From Flavobacterium sp. (GTDB taxonomy: Bacteria; Bacteroidota; Bacteroidia; Flavobacteriales; Flavobacteriaceae): a stretch of DNA of 64,000 nucleotides. The stretch is taken from positions 1 through 64,000 of the forward strand of contig JAHEZJ010000027.1 of NCBI GenBank assembly GCA_023251135.1, given 5' to 3'. Below the pieces are notes generated by a model. It made no database searches, was not told the DNA's origin, and saw only the letters and a list, made by a program, of their open reading frames with translations. Of this stretch, positions 54,762 through 63,643 are shown piece after piece. Position 1 is the stretch's first letter. Each line of letters begins with the position of its first letter. Made by a program: the position numbers and the translations under genes.

Positions 54762-55058
54762 CTAATTTAAACTCACCAGCTTATCCACGCTCCATGCTTC
54801 GGGTTTGGCATTAAAAAGTTTTTTGGTAAAGTCCCAAACCGTATTAAAAAGTTCAGATTGTCTGTAATTTTCCAAATCCTCTTCGGTTTCCCAGTAACTA
54901 TAGGTAAAAAAAATGCATTTGTCATTTTTATCCTGATACAGCTCTAAGAACCGATTTCCATCTGCTTTTCGTATTTTGTCTTTTACACTTTCGAAATTCT
55001 CCAGAAAATCAGGAATTTTTTCTTCGTGAAAACTCATTTTTACTATTCGAACAAACAT
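54762..55058 (-). CDS. Antibiotic biosynthesis monooxygenase-like (ABM) protein
   Basis: A 98-residue ferredoxin-like fold of the ABM type, MFVRIVKMSFHEEKIPDFLEN, RFLELYQDKNDKCIFFTYSYW, with the usual alternating strands. The start at 55058 is chosen because the 36 extra upstream codons run through a promoter-like TATTTTTG (minus strand, 55117-55124). Members may be small oxygenases or haem-related; the actual function is unknown. Confidence 0.82.
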   Translation of the reverse strand: MFVRIVKMSFHEEKIPDFLENFESVKDKIRKADGNRFLELYQDKNDKCIFFTYSYWETEEDLENYRQSELFNTVWDFTKKLFNAKPEAWSVDKLVSLN

Positions 55059-55228
55059 AGTTGTAATTTTTGATTGCTGTTTTTTGATTTTAGATTGAAA
55101 ATCTGTTACAGGTGCGCAAAAATACCAAAATTGATTGTTCTTTTGATGAAAAAAAATAAATTCCAATAATGAAAATCCAAACTCCAGTTTTTCAGTGTTT
55201 TAAATCTAAAACAGAATATCAAAAACGA

Positions 55229-56056
55229 TTACAAAAATTTAATCGTAATCACATCTCTGTAATTCAATCCTAACAAACTATTAGCGGAGCCCACCTTGGA
55301 AGGATTGCTTCTGAAAATGGCAATTTCAAGAAAGCCGGCTTCGTTAAAAATCGCTAGCTTTTCGCCTTCATAGGTTTTTATTGGATATTTTTCCGAACTC
55401 GCAATTGCAGAATAATTGGGTAAAATAGTCTTGATACTTTTGGGCTTCATCACAATTTCATAGGATCGGCCTTTTGCAACTTCTGTAAATTGTCTTTTAG
55501 AAATATTGGTGACCACATTTCCAAAATGATCGATATAGATTACATATCCCTTTATAGAGTTGTTGTCACTGGCTACGACAGGCTGTAGTTCTGTGATTTG
55601 CTTGATTTCTTTAATTTCTTTACCAATAACATTAAGTAAACCTCCTTTGGAAATGTGGCAGGCTACTTTTATGAAAATATCCAAATCACTAAATTCACTC
55701 GGGAATCGGTCGTGGATGTTGACGGCAACAATTTTTTGCGGAACAATCTTTTGCGTAAGCATGCTCAAAATACCGTTATCGGCACAAATAAAGTAGTGAT
55801 CGTTCCATTGCATGGCAATATGCTGATTCTCTTTATTTCGTTCGATATCCACTCCAATCAGGTGAACAGTTCCTTTGGGAAAGCTTAAATAGGCTGCGCC
55901 GATAACGTAACTTGCTTCGGCTGTGTTAAATGGGTCAATGTCATGCGAAATGTCAACAAGTGTAACCTCTGGATACTCAGATAGTATTTTACCCTTTAGC
56001 GAACCAACAAAGTGGTCCTTTAAGCCGTAATCGGTAGTGAGGGTAATTATTGACAT
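55229..56056 (-). CDS. SAM hydroxide adenosyltransferase family (DUF62)
   Basis: A 275-residue protein of the SAM-dependent chlorinase/fluorinase superfamily. ITLTTDYGLKDHFVG at the start, HLIGVDIERNKENQHIAM, YFICADNGILSML and GYVIYIDHFGNVVTNI are the family's marks. Members without the halogen-binding residues hydrolyse SAM to adenosine and methionine. It is a lone minus-strand gene divergent from phoH. Confidence 0.9.
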   Translation of the reverse strand: MSIITLTTDYGLKDHFVGSLKGKILSEYPEVTLVDISHDIDPFNTAEASYVIGAAYLSFPKGTVHLIGVDIERNKENQHIAMQWNDHYFICADNGILSMLTQKIVPQKIVAVNIHDRFPSEFSDLDIFIKVACHISKGGLLNVIGKEIKEIKQITELQPVVASDNNSIKGYVIYIDHFGNVVTNISKRQFTEVAKGRSYEIVMKPKSIKTILPNYSAIASSEKYPIKTYEGEKLAIFNEAGFLEIAIFRSNPSKVGSANSLLGLNYRDVITIKFL

Positions 56057-56294
56057 AATTTTGTTTATAACTATTGGTAGTATTTAAATCTAATTTTCAT
56101 TAAATTTGAGAAATGCAAAGCTAGTAATAGTAATTGCAAAAACGAAAAAATGAAATGATAAATTGAAATTATTAGTCTGAGTTTTCAGTCTCAGTCACCT
56201 TAACTGAAAACTACTGCTAAAGCTGCGACTAAAAAAGACCCGACAACTACTGATTTATAAAAACTGATTTATTTTTAATTAAAAACTATCTCAT

Positions 56295-57245
56295 TTGAAC
56301 GAAAGAATTATCGAGCTCATAGACATCGCTCCAAAAGACTTTTGGGGCGCTCAAGACACTCATCTTGAAATCATTAAAAAGTATTACCCAAAGCTTAAAA
56401 TAGTAGCGAGAGGTACCACTTTGAAAGCGTTTGGCGAAAAAGAAGTTTTGGATGAATTCGAAAAAAGGTTTCAGAGGCTTATGCTTCATTTTACCCGATA
56501 CAACAACATTGATGATAATGTAATTGAACGAGTAATCATGAGTGATGGTCAGGATGAAAAAAAAGCATACGATCATGACAAAATACTAGTTCATGGTGTT
56601 GGCGGTAAAATTATTAAAGCCATGACGCCTAACCAGCAGTTACTGGTAGATACCATCAAAAAAAATGATATGGTATTTGCTGTAGGACCTGCCGGAACCG
56701 GAAAGACTTATACGGGTGTTGCAATGGCGGTAAAAGCACTTAAAGACAAAGAAGTAAAAAGGATCATATTGACCCGACCAGCGGTAGAAGCAGGAGAAAA
56801 CCTGGGTTTTTTACCTGGCGATATGAAAGAAAAACTGGATCCTTATATGCAGCCTCTTTACGATGCTTTACGCGATATGCTGCCTAATGAAAAGCTCGAA
56901 GATTACATTTTAAAAGGAATTATTCAGATTGCGCCTTTGGCTTTTATGCGCGGACGTACGCTTGATAATGCCTTTGTAATTCTGGATGAGGCACAAAACA
57001 CCACGCATTCGCAAATGAAAATGTTTTTGACCCGTATGGGAAAAAACGCCAAATTTATGATAACAGGTGATCCCGGACAGGTCGATTTACCACGCAGGAC
57101 CATTTCAGGTCTGAAAGAAGCTATTCTGGTTTTAAAAGACGTTGACGGAATTGGAATTATTTATCTCGACGATAAGGATATTGTACGTCACAGATTAGTC
57201 AAAAAGGTAATTGACGCTTACAAACAAATAGAAAATCACGATTAA
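56295..57245 (+). CDS. phoH: PhoH-family ATPase, TTG start
   Basis: A 316-residue PhoH-like ATPase/RNA-helicase. The N-terminal KH-like part is followed by the P-loop GPAGTGKTYTGVA, RPAVEAGENLGFLPGD, FVILDEAQNTT (Walker B) and TGDPGQVDLP. The only start before the conserved N-terminus (NERIIELIDIAPKDFWG) is a TTG at 56295. It is thought to take part in RNA handling under stress. Divergent from the DUF62 gene, 238 bases apart. Confidence 0.93.
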   Translation: MNERIIELIDIAPKDFWGAQDTHLEIIKKYYPKLKIVARGTTLKAFGEKEVLDEFEKRFQRLMLHFTRYNNIDDNVIERVIMSDGQDEKKAYDHDKILVHGVGGKIIKAMTPNQQLLVDTIKKNDMVFAVGPAGTGKTYTGVAMAVKALKDKEVKRIILTRPAVEAGENLGFLPGDMKEKLDPYMQPLYDALRDMLPNEKLEDYILKGIIQIAPLAFMRGRTLDNAFVILDEAQNTTHSQMKMFLTRMGKNAKFMITGDPGQVDLPRRTISGLKEAILVLKDVDGIGIIYLDDKDIVRHRLVKKVIDAYKQIENHD

Positions 57246-57314
57246 TTTTTTTATAAAATGTCAAATGTAAATCGTGAAATGTGTTTTGACATTTATTAAT
57301 ATTCGTTTTATACC

Positions 57315-57322
57315 TATCTTTG
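57315..57322 (+). promoter_or_regulatory. Possible -7 element
   Basis: TATCTTTG fits the consensus 58 bases before the lipoprotein gene at 57381; a TTG lies 26 bases upstream of it, slightly beyond usual spacing. Confidence 0.35.
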
Positions 57323-57380
57323 AGTAGAGAGGCGTAAAACGAATATTTTTTTGTTAGAAGTTTAAAAAAAAGTATAATTA

Positions 57381-57866
57381 ATGAAATTTAGAATTATCCT
57401 TATTTTTGTTCTTGTTAGTTTGATTTCATGTAAAAAATCAGAAAGTTTGCCAAATAAATTTGTCGGGACCTGGTATGATACTGAATATATAATTCCGAAC
57501 AAATCAATCTTGAAGATAAACAAAGACAGTACTTTTAAATATCAAAGTGCAGGTTGTGATTGGAGAGTAATTTCTAAAGGGAATTGGAAAATAGTTGGAG
57601 ATTCGATAGAACTAAATAGTACAAGTAGTGATACTTGTTACAAGATGTTTCCATTTGTAGAATGCATTCCTTTTGGGAAATTTGATAGAAAAGACATTTT
57701 AACAATACCCAACTGTGAACCTACGAATAATGCATCATTCGCAATTTTCGCCAAAGAAAAATTTTACATCAAAAATGATTCTTTAGTGTATAAGTTAAAG
57801 CCAAGTTCCAGTTGTCCGGATACTTTGAAAATTATTTTTGCAAAAACTGAAAAAATCAGAAGATGA
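57381..57866 (+). CDS. Lipocalin-like lipoprotein of unknown function
   Basis: A 161-residue lipoprotein (lipobox LISC). The mature part KFVGTWYDTEY, RVISKGNWKIVGD and several strands fit a small lipocalin-like barrel with disulphide-prone cysteines. Its stop overlaps the start of the DUF1801 gene by four bases, so the two are coupled. Confidence 0.75.
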   Translation: MKFRIILIFVLVSLISCKKSESLPNKFVGTWYDTEYIIPNKSILKINKDSTFKYQSAGCDWRVISKGNWKIVGDSIELNSTSSDTCYKMFPFVECIPFGKFDRKDILTIPNCEPTNNASFAIFAKEKFYIKNDSLVYKLKPSSSCPDTLKIIFAKTEKIRR

Positions 57867-58225
57867 AACAACTCGATGATTTCTACTTAAAACAAGAAGA
57901 ACCCATAAAAGGGATTTTTCTTGCTATAAAAGAAATTATTCTCAAACAAGACCCTGATATTACCAACGTTTTAAAATACGGTATGCCTTTTTTTTGTTAC
58001 AAAGGAAAAATGTTTTGTTATTTATGGACGCACAAAAAATACAAACAGCCTTATATCGGAATTGTAGAAGGAAAACATTTTGAAGAACCGTTTTTGCTTC
58101 AGGAAGCCCGATCCAGAATGAAAATTATGCTGCTCGATGCTGAGGAAGATTTGCCAATAGAAAAGATTGAAAAGATTCTGCAACAAGCTTTAAATTTATA
58201 TAAAAACGGAATTGTTAAAGTTTAA
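57863..58225 (+). CDS. DUF1801 family protein
   Basis: A 120-residue YdhG-like protein: KGIFLAIKEIILKQ, VLKYGMPFFCYKGKMFCYLW, KQPYIGIVEGKHFEEPFL. The fold is shared with many small bacterial proteins of unknown activity. Coupled to the preceding lipoprotein gene by ATGA overlap. Confidence 0.85.
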   Translation: MKQLDDFYLKQEEPIKGIFLAIKEIILKQDPDITNVLKYGMPFFCYKGKMFCYLWTHKKYKQPYIGIVEGKHFEEPFLLQEARSRMKIMLLDAEEDLPIEKIEKILQQALNLYKNGIVKV

Positions 58226-58306
58226 ATGTTTAAAATGCAGTATTTAACGAAATAGTTAAATATATAATAAACTTGTCGTATTTGGCGCTTTCAGAGCCCG
58301 AAATCT

Positions 58307-58337
58307 TTGCTCTTGTGCATACAAAGCAGTATTTTTG
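58307..58337 (+). promoter_or_regulatory. Bacteroidota-type promoter (TTG, 20 bp, TATTTTTG)
   Basis: TTG at 58307-58309 and TATTTTTG at 58330-58337. The ATG at 58340 lies at the expected transcription start, so the ATG at 58364 is the better start for the HAD gene. Confidence 0.6.
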
Positions 58338-58363
58338 CAATGGATAAATACCTGAATTTTAAT

Positions 58364-59194
58364 ATGACAAAGCTTAAAAATATAAAAGTTGTAGTAAGTG
58401 ACTTAGACGGAACTTTACTCAACCCTCAACACCGAATATCAGATTATACCAAATCAATTTTTCAGGAACTGCACAATCAAAATTATCTTATCGTAGTAGC
58501 TACAGGTCGTCATCATCTTGATGCGATGGCTATTGTTGCAACGCTTGAAGTTCCGGTTTATCTTGTAAGTTCAAATGGAGCAAGGATTCATTCCCCTGAA
58601 AAAGAAGAGCTTTTTGCGTTCGATTTAAAAAGCGACGTGGTAAAAGCAGCTTTAAATGTGGATATTGACCCGGAAATCACAGTAGTTTTGTTCAAAGAAG
58701 ATGTTTGGCAAACGAATAGGATAAATGAAAGACTAAACGCTTTTCAAGCCGAATTAAAATACCGTCCGGAATTAGTGGATTATAAGACGCTGGAAGATTT
58801 CGGAGCTATTAAAATATTCTTTTCTCATGAGAATCACGAAAAATTAGTAGCCTTAAAAGATGCCATTTTAGCCAATTCATCCAGTGATTTGCACCATGCC
58901 TTTAGTTTACCAACTTGTTTGGAATTTATGGATAAATCAGTTGATAAAGCGGTTGCAATTCAGCGTGTTTTAGAAAAAGAAGGATTTTCTCTGGAAGAAG
59001 CAGTTTCCTTTGGTGATGGCTTTAATGATGTACAAATGTTAGCGTCAACCGGAAAAGGTTTAATCATGGGAAATGCGCCGGCTTTGTTAAAAGAAACGTT
59101 ACCGGAACTGGAAGTAATTAAAACTAATGCCGAAGATGGAGTTGCCAGCTATATCGCTTCGAAGATTCTGAATAAAGAATTGGCTGTTAATTAA
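58364..59194 (+). CDS. Cof-type HAD phosphatase
   Basis: A 276-residue HAD hydrolase with a C2 cap. Motif I is VVSDLDGTLLNPQ, motif II VATGRHH, motif III lies near K-rich SVDKAVAIQRVLEK, and motif IV is FGDGFNDVQML. These proteins dephosphorylate sugar phosphates, flavins or pyridoxal phosphate with broad range. Chosen start begins MTKLKNIKVVV; two upstream ATGs overlap or touch the promoter. Confidence 0.9.
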   Translation: MTKLKNIKVVVSDLDGTLLNPQHRISDYTKSIFQELHNQNYLIVVATGRHHLDAMAIVATLEVPVYLVSSNGARIHSPEKEELFAFDLKSDVVKAALNVDIDPEITVVLFKEDVWQTNRINERLNAFQAELKYRPELVDYKTLEDFGAIKIFFSHENHEKLVALKDAILANSSSDLHHAFSLPTCLEFMDKSVDKAVAIQRVLEKEGFSLEEAVSFGDGFNDVQMLASTGKGLIMGNAPALLKETLPELEVIKTNAEDGVASYIASKILNKELAVN

Positions 59195-59305
59195 TTTTTT
59201 TAGTCCTTAATTTTAAACATTTTTACGACTTAGCAATTCATTAAAACAGATAGCGTACAGACGGTTTACGTCTTATAGGCCGTTAGAGTATCATAAATTT
59301 TACGA

Positions 59306-59338
59306 ATCCCCGAAGATCACTTTGGGGATTTTTTTTGT
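59306..59338 (+). terminator. Intrinsic terminator of the HAD gene
   Basis: AATCCCC / GGGGATT stem extended by GAAG/CTTT, followed by eight Ts. Confidence 0.8.
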
Positions 59339-59399
59339 TAATGATAAGTGATTGAGCGTGTGAAGTTGTAAAAACATTTTTTTAATAATTTTCAAAGTG

Positions 59400-59407
59400 T
59401 ATTTTTG
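59400..59407 (+). promoter_or_regulatory. Possible -7 element of the S9 peptidase gene
   Basis: TATTTTTG, 20 bases before the start codon. No TTG at the proper distance; nearest is 31 bases upstream. Confidence 0.4.
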
Positions 59408-59427
59408 TTTGATCAAAAAACTATACC

Positions 59428-61776
59428 ATGACAAAAAACATTTTTATGCTTGCCTTTTTTACGCTTGCGATTTCGGGCAATAGCCAAACGCTGAAATTGG
59501 AAGAAATAATGAAAGGCGAATCTTTTATCGGAAATCAACCCACTTACGGACGCTGGTCTTTAGATGGGAAAAAAGTATATTTTGAATGGAATCCAACCAG
59601 TGATTTGGGTGCAAATACGTATTCCTGGCAAAAAGGAGCAGTAAAGCCTGTTTTGGTGGAACCCAAAGAAGCTGCTTTTTCAAAGTTAGATTTTAAAAGA
59701 AAACCAACTTCAGATGTAGTGTATTACAGCGATAAAGGAGGTTTGTATTCGTATTCAATCAGTACCAAAACAGTTAAAAAAATTATTCAGCAAAGTACTC
59801 CAATCTCAAATGTAGAACTTGGTGCGGCAGCAGAAACGGTATTTTTCGAGCAGAACGATAATATTTTTAAGTACAATGCAAAAGAAGGGACTGTTTTACA
59901 AATAACGAACTTTACTAAAGGAACAAAAAAAGAAAAAGCTCCTGATAAAGATTCTTTTTTAAAGACCCAACAAAAAGAGCTTTTTCAGTTTATCAGAGAT
60001 GCAGCGGCTAAGAAACAATGGAATCTTGCGAAAAGCAAAGCTGTTAAATCTGATTTTGCAAAAGAATATTTTTATGGAAAAGATAACTTTTACAATTTAA
60101 AAGCCAATCCAAACGGAAATTTTGCCACTTTTAGTTTAGCTGAAGAGGCAGACACTAAAAAAGAAAAAATGGAAGTTTTTATAACAGATGACGGTTATAA
60201 TCAAACTCCGAATACAAAGGACAAGGTTTCGACGGCAAATTTGGTAAAAACGAAATTCGGAATTTACTCTGTTGCAAAAGACAGTGTTTACTTTGTTAAT
60301 TTCTCGACTTTGAGCCATATTCAGGATAATCCGAAGTACTATGAAGCTTACGACAATTTAAAAAATAAAGCTAAGGAAGACCGTTTAATTACAGCACAGG
60401 CTCCAGTGTATAATGAAAATGGCTCTTTGGCAATTGTGGAACTTAGAAGTCAGGATAACAAAGACAGATGGCTGGTAAGTTTGAATCCGGAGAACGGATC
60501 TTTTAAAGAAATTGAGCATCAGCATGACGATGCCTGGATTGCCGGTCCCGGAATTCCTTCTTATTCATTCGACTCAGGAGTTCTTGGCTTTTTAGCAGAT
60601 AATGAAACCATTTATTTCCAGTCAGAGGCTACAGGTTATTCACATTTGTATACGTACAACCTAAAAACGGGAAAGAAGACACAATTAACCAGTGGAAATT
60701 GGGAAGTTCGTGATGTGACTCTGTCCAATGATAAAAAGACATTTTATGTAACGACCAACACTACACATCCGGGGAACAGAAATTTTTATAAATTGCCTGC
60801 TGCTGGTGGTACTTTGGAACCTATTTTAACCAAAGATGGTGCACATGAAGTAGTAGTTTCTCCTGATGAAAAATCACTTTTAGTGCGTTACTCGTATAAA
60901 AATATCCCTTGGGATTTTTATATCGCCGACAATAAAAAGAATACTAGTTTACAACAAATTTCATCTTCTGTTTCTGAAAGTTTCAAAGAATACAAATGGA
61001 GAGAACCGGAGGTAATTACTTTCAAAGGACAGGACGGGACTCCTGTAAATGCCAGATTGTATACACCAAAAACAGAAAATGCCAATAAAGCGGCCATCAT
61101 TTTTGTTCACGGTGCGGGTTACCTGCAAAATGCACACAATTATTGGAGCAACTATTACAGAGAGTATATGTTTCATAATTTACTAACTGATTTAGGTTAC
61201 ACGGTTCTGGATATTGATTACAGAGGAAGTGATGGTTACGGACGCGATTTCAGAACCGGAATTTACCGTTTTATGGGAGGAAAAGATCTGTCAGATCATC
61301 TTGATGGTAAAAAATACTTAGTTGAAAAATACGGAATCGACGCCAACAGAGTCGGGATTTATGGTGGATCGTACGGTGGTTTTATTACTTTAATGGGAAT
61401 GTTAACCACTCCTGGTGAATTTGCTTCTGGTGCAGCCTTACGTTCTGTTACGGATTGGGCGCATTACAATCACGGATATACCGGAAACATTCTGAACTTC
61501 CCTGAAACTGATCCGGAAGCCTACAAAAAAAGTTCTCCAATTTATTTTGCTGATAATTTAAAAGGAAATCTGGTAATGTTACACGGAATGGTAGACGATA
61601 ATGTAGAATATAAAGATATCGTTCGTTTGTCACAGCGTTTTATCGAACTTCAAAAGAAGAACTGGAGCCTGGCTTCATTTCCTGTTGAAGCACACGGATT
61701 TAAAGAAACCTATTCGTGGATTGACGAATACAGCAGAATCCTGAATTTGTTTAATTCGACATTATTGAAAAAGTAG
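59428..61776 (+). CDS. S9-family serine peptidase (DPP4-like)
   Basis: A 782-residue secreted peptidase with signal peptide (ends at SGNSQ). A seven/eight-bladed propeller (residues ~30-540) is followed by an alpha/beta hydrolase domain with nucleophile GGSYGG, acid in MVDDNVEY and His in VEAHGF. It would clip dipeptides, perhaps after Pro or Ala, from peptides in the periplasm. It stands alone with its own promoter box. Bacteroidota carry many such enzymes. Confidence 0.9.
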   Translation: MTKNIFMLAFFTLAISGNSQTLKLEEIMKGESFIGNQPTYGRWSLDGKKVYFEWNPTSDLGANTYSWQKGAVKPVLVEPKEAAFSKLDFKRKPTSDVVYYSDKGGLYSYSISTKTVKKIIQQSTPISNVELGAAAETVFFEQNDNIFKYNAKEGTVLQITNFTKGTKKEKAPDKDSFLKTQQKELFQFIRDAAAKKQWNLAKSKAVKSDFAKEYFYGKDNFYNLKANPNGNFATFSLAEEADTKKEKMEVFITDDGYNQTPNTKDKVSTANLVKTKFGIYSVAKDSVYFVNFSTLSHIQDNPKYYEAYDNLKNKAKEDRLITAQAPVYNENGSLAIVELRSQDNKDRWLVSLNPENGSFKEIEHQHDDAWIAGPGIPSYSFDSGVLGFLADNETIYFQSEATGYSHLYTYNLKTGKKTQLTSGNWEVRDVTLSNDKKTFYVTTNTTHPGNRNFYKLPAAGGTLEPILTKDGAHEVVVSPDEKSLLVRYSYKNIPWDFYIADNKKNTSLQQISSSVSESFKEYKWREPEVITFKGQDGTPVNARLYTPKTENANKAAIIFVHGAGYLQNAHNYWSNYYREYMFHNLLTDLGYTVLDIDYRGSDGYGRDFRTGIYRFMGGKDLSDHLDGKKYLVEKYGIDANRVGIYGGSYGGFITLMGMLTTPGEFASGAALRSVTDWAHYNHGYTGNILNFPETDPEAYKKSSPIYFADNLKGNLVMLHGMVDDNVEYKDIVRLSQRFIELQKKNWSLASFPVEAHGFKETYSWIDEYSRILNLFNSTLLKK

Positions 61777-61779
61777 TGT

Positions 61780-61843
61780 TCAGTTTTCAGTCACAGTCTC
61801 AGTCGCAGTTTGAAAACTGTAAACTGAGACCGAGACTGCGACT
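61780..61843. repeat. Cagtctcagtcgcagttt-type inverted repeat
   Basis: CAGTTTTCAGTC... faces GAAAACTG and cgagactgcgacta in the same stretch, an imperfect inverted repeat. Related words are near 56175-56235 and 62350-62392. Confidence 0.6.
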
Positions 61844-61885
61844 ATCCTTAGAAAAACGAACAATTAGAAATAGACATTTAAAGTT

Positions 61886-62329
61886 TTGGATAAACTAATT
61901 TACAAAATAGAGAATAGCGACTATACCGCATTAATGCGTGTTTGGGAATCTTCGGTGAAAGCTACACATGATTTTTTAACGAACGAAGATTTTGAATTTT
62001 ATAAAAAGTTGATTCCGGGTTTCTTTGAGCACGTAACATTGCATGGCGTAAAAAATGAGGTAGGGGAGATTATTGCTTTTATGGGAACAAATAACGAAAA
62101 TCTGGAAATGTTATTTGTTTCGGCAAGCGAGATTGGAAAAGGTATTGGAAAAGAACTTTTGCTGCATGCCATTCAAAATTTAAACGTCACAAAAGTTGAT
62201 GTTAATAAAGACAATATACAAGCTTTGGAATTCTATCAGCATTTTGGTTTCGAAGTAAAATCTGTTTCTGATGTAGACGGTTGCGGAAAACCATATCCGA
62301 TTTTACATATGGAATTAACAAATGCCTAA
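61886..62329 (+). CDS. GNAT acetyltransferase, TTG start
   Basis: A 147-residue GNAT enzyme. The acetyl-CoA loop VSASEIGKGIGKELL fits the Q/RxxGxG/A motif, and the C-terminal NIQALEFYQHFGFEVK is typical of the fold. TTG at 61886 is the only start available: an in-frame TAG lies at 61871 and the next ATG is 16 codons inside the domain. Substrate unknown. Confidence 0.85.
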   Translation: MDKLIYKIENSDYTALMRVWESSVKATHDFLTNEDFEFYKKLIPGFFEHVTLHGVKNEVGEIIAFMGTNNENLEMLFVSASEIGKGIGKELLLHAIQNLNVTKVDVNKDNIQALEFYQHFGFEVKSVSDVDGCGKPYPILHMELTNA

Positions 62330-62438
62330 GGTAATTACAATCGCAATTTACAAACTGGTAACTGCGACTGAGACTGCGACTAACAATGTGACTAAAAAAA
62401 AGAATCTGAATAGGTTCTTTTTTTCTTTTAATTAGTTT

Positions 62439-62446
62439 TAAATTTG
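62439..62446 (+). promoter_or_regulatory. Possible -7 element of purC
   Basis: TAAATTTG lies 31 bases before the purC start; no TTG box at the usual distance. Confidence 0.35.
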
Positions 62447-62477
62447 CATTCATAAAAAACAACACAACACTAGAATA

Positions 62478-63431
62478 ATGAGTAATACAATCACAACTAC
62501 AAACTTCAGTTTCCCAAATCAGAAATCGGTTTACCGTGGAAAAGTAAGAGAGGTTTACAATATCAATGACGATCTTTTAGTAATGGTAGCAACCGACAGA
62601 CTTTCGGCTTTTGATGTGGTTTTGCCAAAGGGAATTCCGTACAAAGGACAAATTCTGAATCAGATTGCAACAAAATTTATGGAGTTAACACAGGATATTG
62701 TACCAAACTGGTTGATCGCAACTCCAGATCCTAATGTAGCTGTGGGACATTTATGTGAGCCTTTTAAAGTAGAAATGGTGATTCGTGGATATGTTTCAGG
62801 ACATGCTGCCCGTGAATATGCTGCCGGAAAAAGACAAATCTGTGGTGTTACAATGGCAGAAGGTTTAAAGGAGAACGATAAATTTCCGGAACCTATTATT
62901 ACACCAACTACAAAAGCAGATAATGGCTCTCACGACGAAGATATTTCGCGTGAAGATATTTTATCAAAAGGAATTGTTTCTGAAGAAGATTACCTTGTTT
63001 TAGAAAAATACACCCGTGCTTTGTTTCAAAGAGGAACTGAAATAGCAGCAAGCCGTGGCTTAATTTTGGTTGATACTAAATATGAGTTTGGAAAAACAAA
63101 AGAAGGAGTTATTGTTTTAATTGATGAAATTCACACACCTGATTCTTCGCGTTATTTCTATGCTGACGGATATCAGGAAAGACAGGAAAAAGGAGAGGAG
63201 CAAAAACAATTGTCAAAAGAGTTTGTGCGTCGCTGGTTGATCGAAAATGGATTCCAAGGTCAGGAAGGACAACAAATTCCGGATATGACAGACGAATATA
63301 TCCAATCCGTTTCGGAGCGATACATCGAATTGTACGAAAATATTTTAGGAGAAAAGTTTGTAAAAGCTGATATCGATAATATTGACCAACGTATCGATAA
63401 AAATGTATTAGAATATCTTTCAGGAAAATAA
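62478..63431 (+). CDS. purC: SAICAR synthase (purine biosynthesis)
   Basis: A 317-residue phosphoribosylaminoimidazole-succinocarboxamide synthase, the step joining CAIR and aspartate with ATP. Marks are [63 protein letters not shown] and [14 protein letters not shown]. It is a single gene and its last bases are partly duplicated immediately downstream. Confidence 0.95.
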   Translation: MSNTITTTNFSFPNQKSVYRGKVREVYNINDDLLVMVATDRLSAFDVVLPKGIPYKGQILNQIATKFMELTQDIVPNWLIATPDPNVAVGHLCEPFKVEMVIRGYVSGHAAREYAAGKRQICGVTMAEGLKENDKFPEPIITPTTKADNGSHDEDISREDILSKGIVSEEDYLVLEKYTRALFQRGTEIAASRGLILVDTKYEFGKTKEGVIVLIDEIHTPDSSRYFYADGYQERQEKGEEQKQLSKEFVRRWLIENGFQGQEGQQIPDMTDEYIQSVSERYIELYENILGEKFVKADIDNIDQRIDKNVLEYLSGK

Positions 63432-63458
63432 TAATTTTTATACCTACCTTATATTACT

Positions 63459-63491
63459 AAACCCGACAGGTTTTAAAAACCTGTCGGGTTT
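63459..63491. repeat. CCCGACAGG palindrome, copy 2
   Basis: AAACCCGACAGGTTTT / AAAACCTGTCGGGTTT, a 16-bp perfect stem with one-base loop; may terminate purC transcription. Confidence 0.8.
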
Positions 63492-63584
63492 GTCATATAA
63501 AAGGGATTCGATAAATTTTACTTTTAGGTTAATCAATTTTCTAAACCTTTCAGGAAGATAATAATTTTAAACCTACCTTATACT

Positions 63585-63617
63585 AAACCCGACAGTTTTT
63601 TAAAACCTGTCGGGTTT
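63585..63617. repeat. CCCGACAGG palindrome, copy 3
   Basis: As copy 2 but with one G missing in the left arm (AAACCCGACAGTTTT). Lies between convergent genes. Confidence 0.75.
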
Positions 63618-63643
63618 GTTATATAAAAAGGGCTCGATAAATT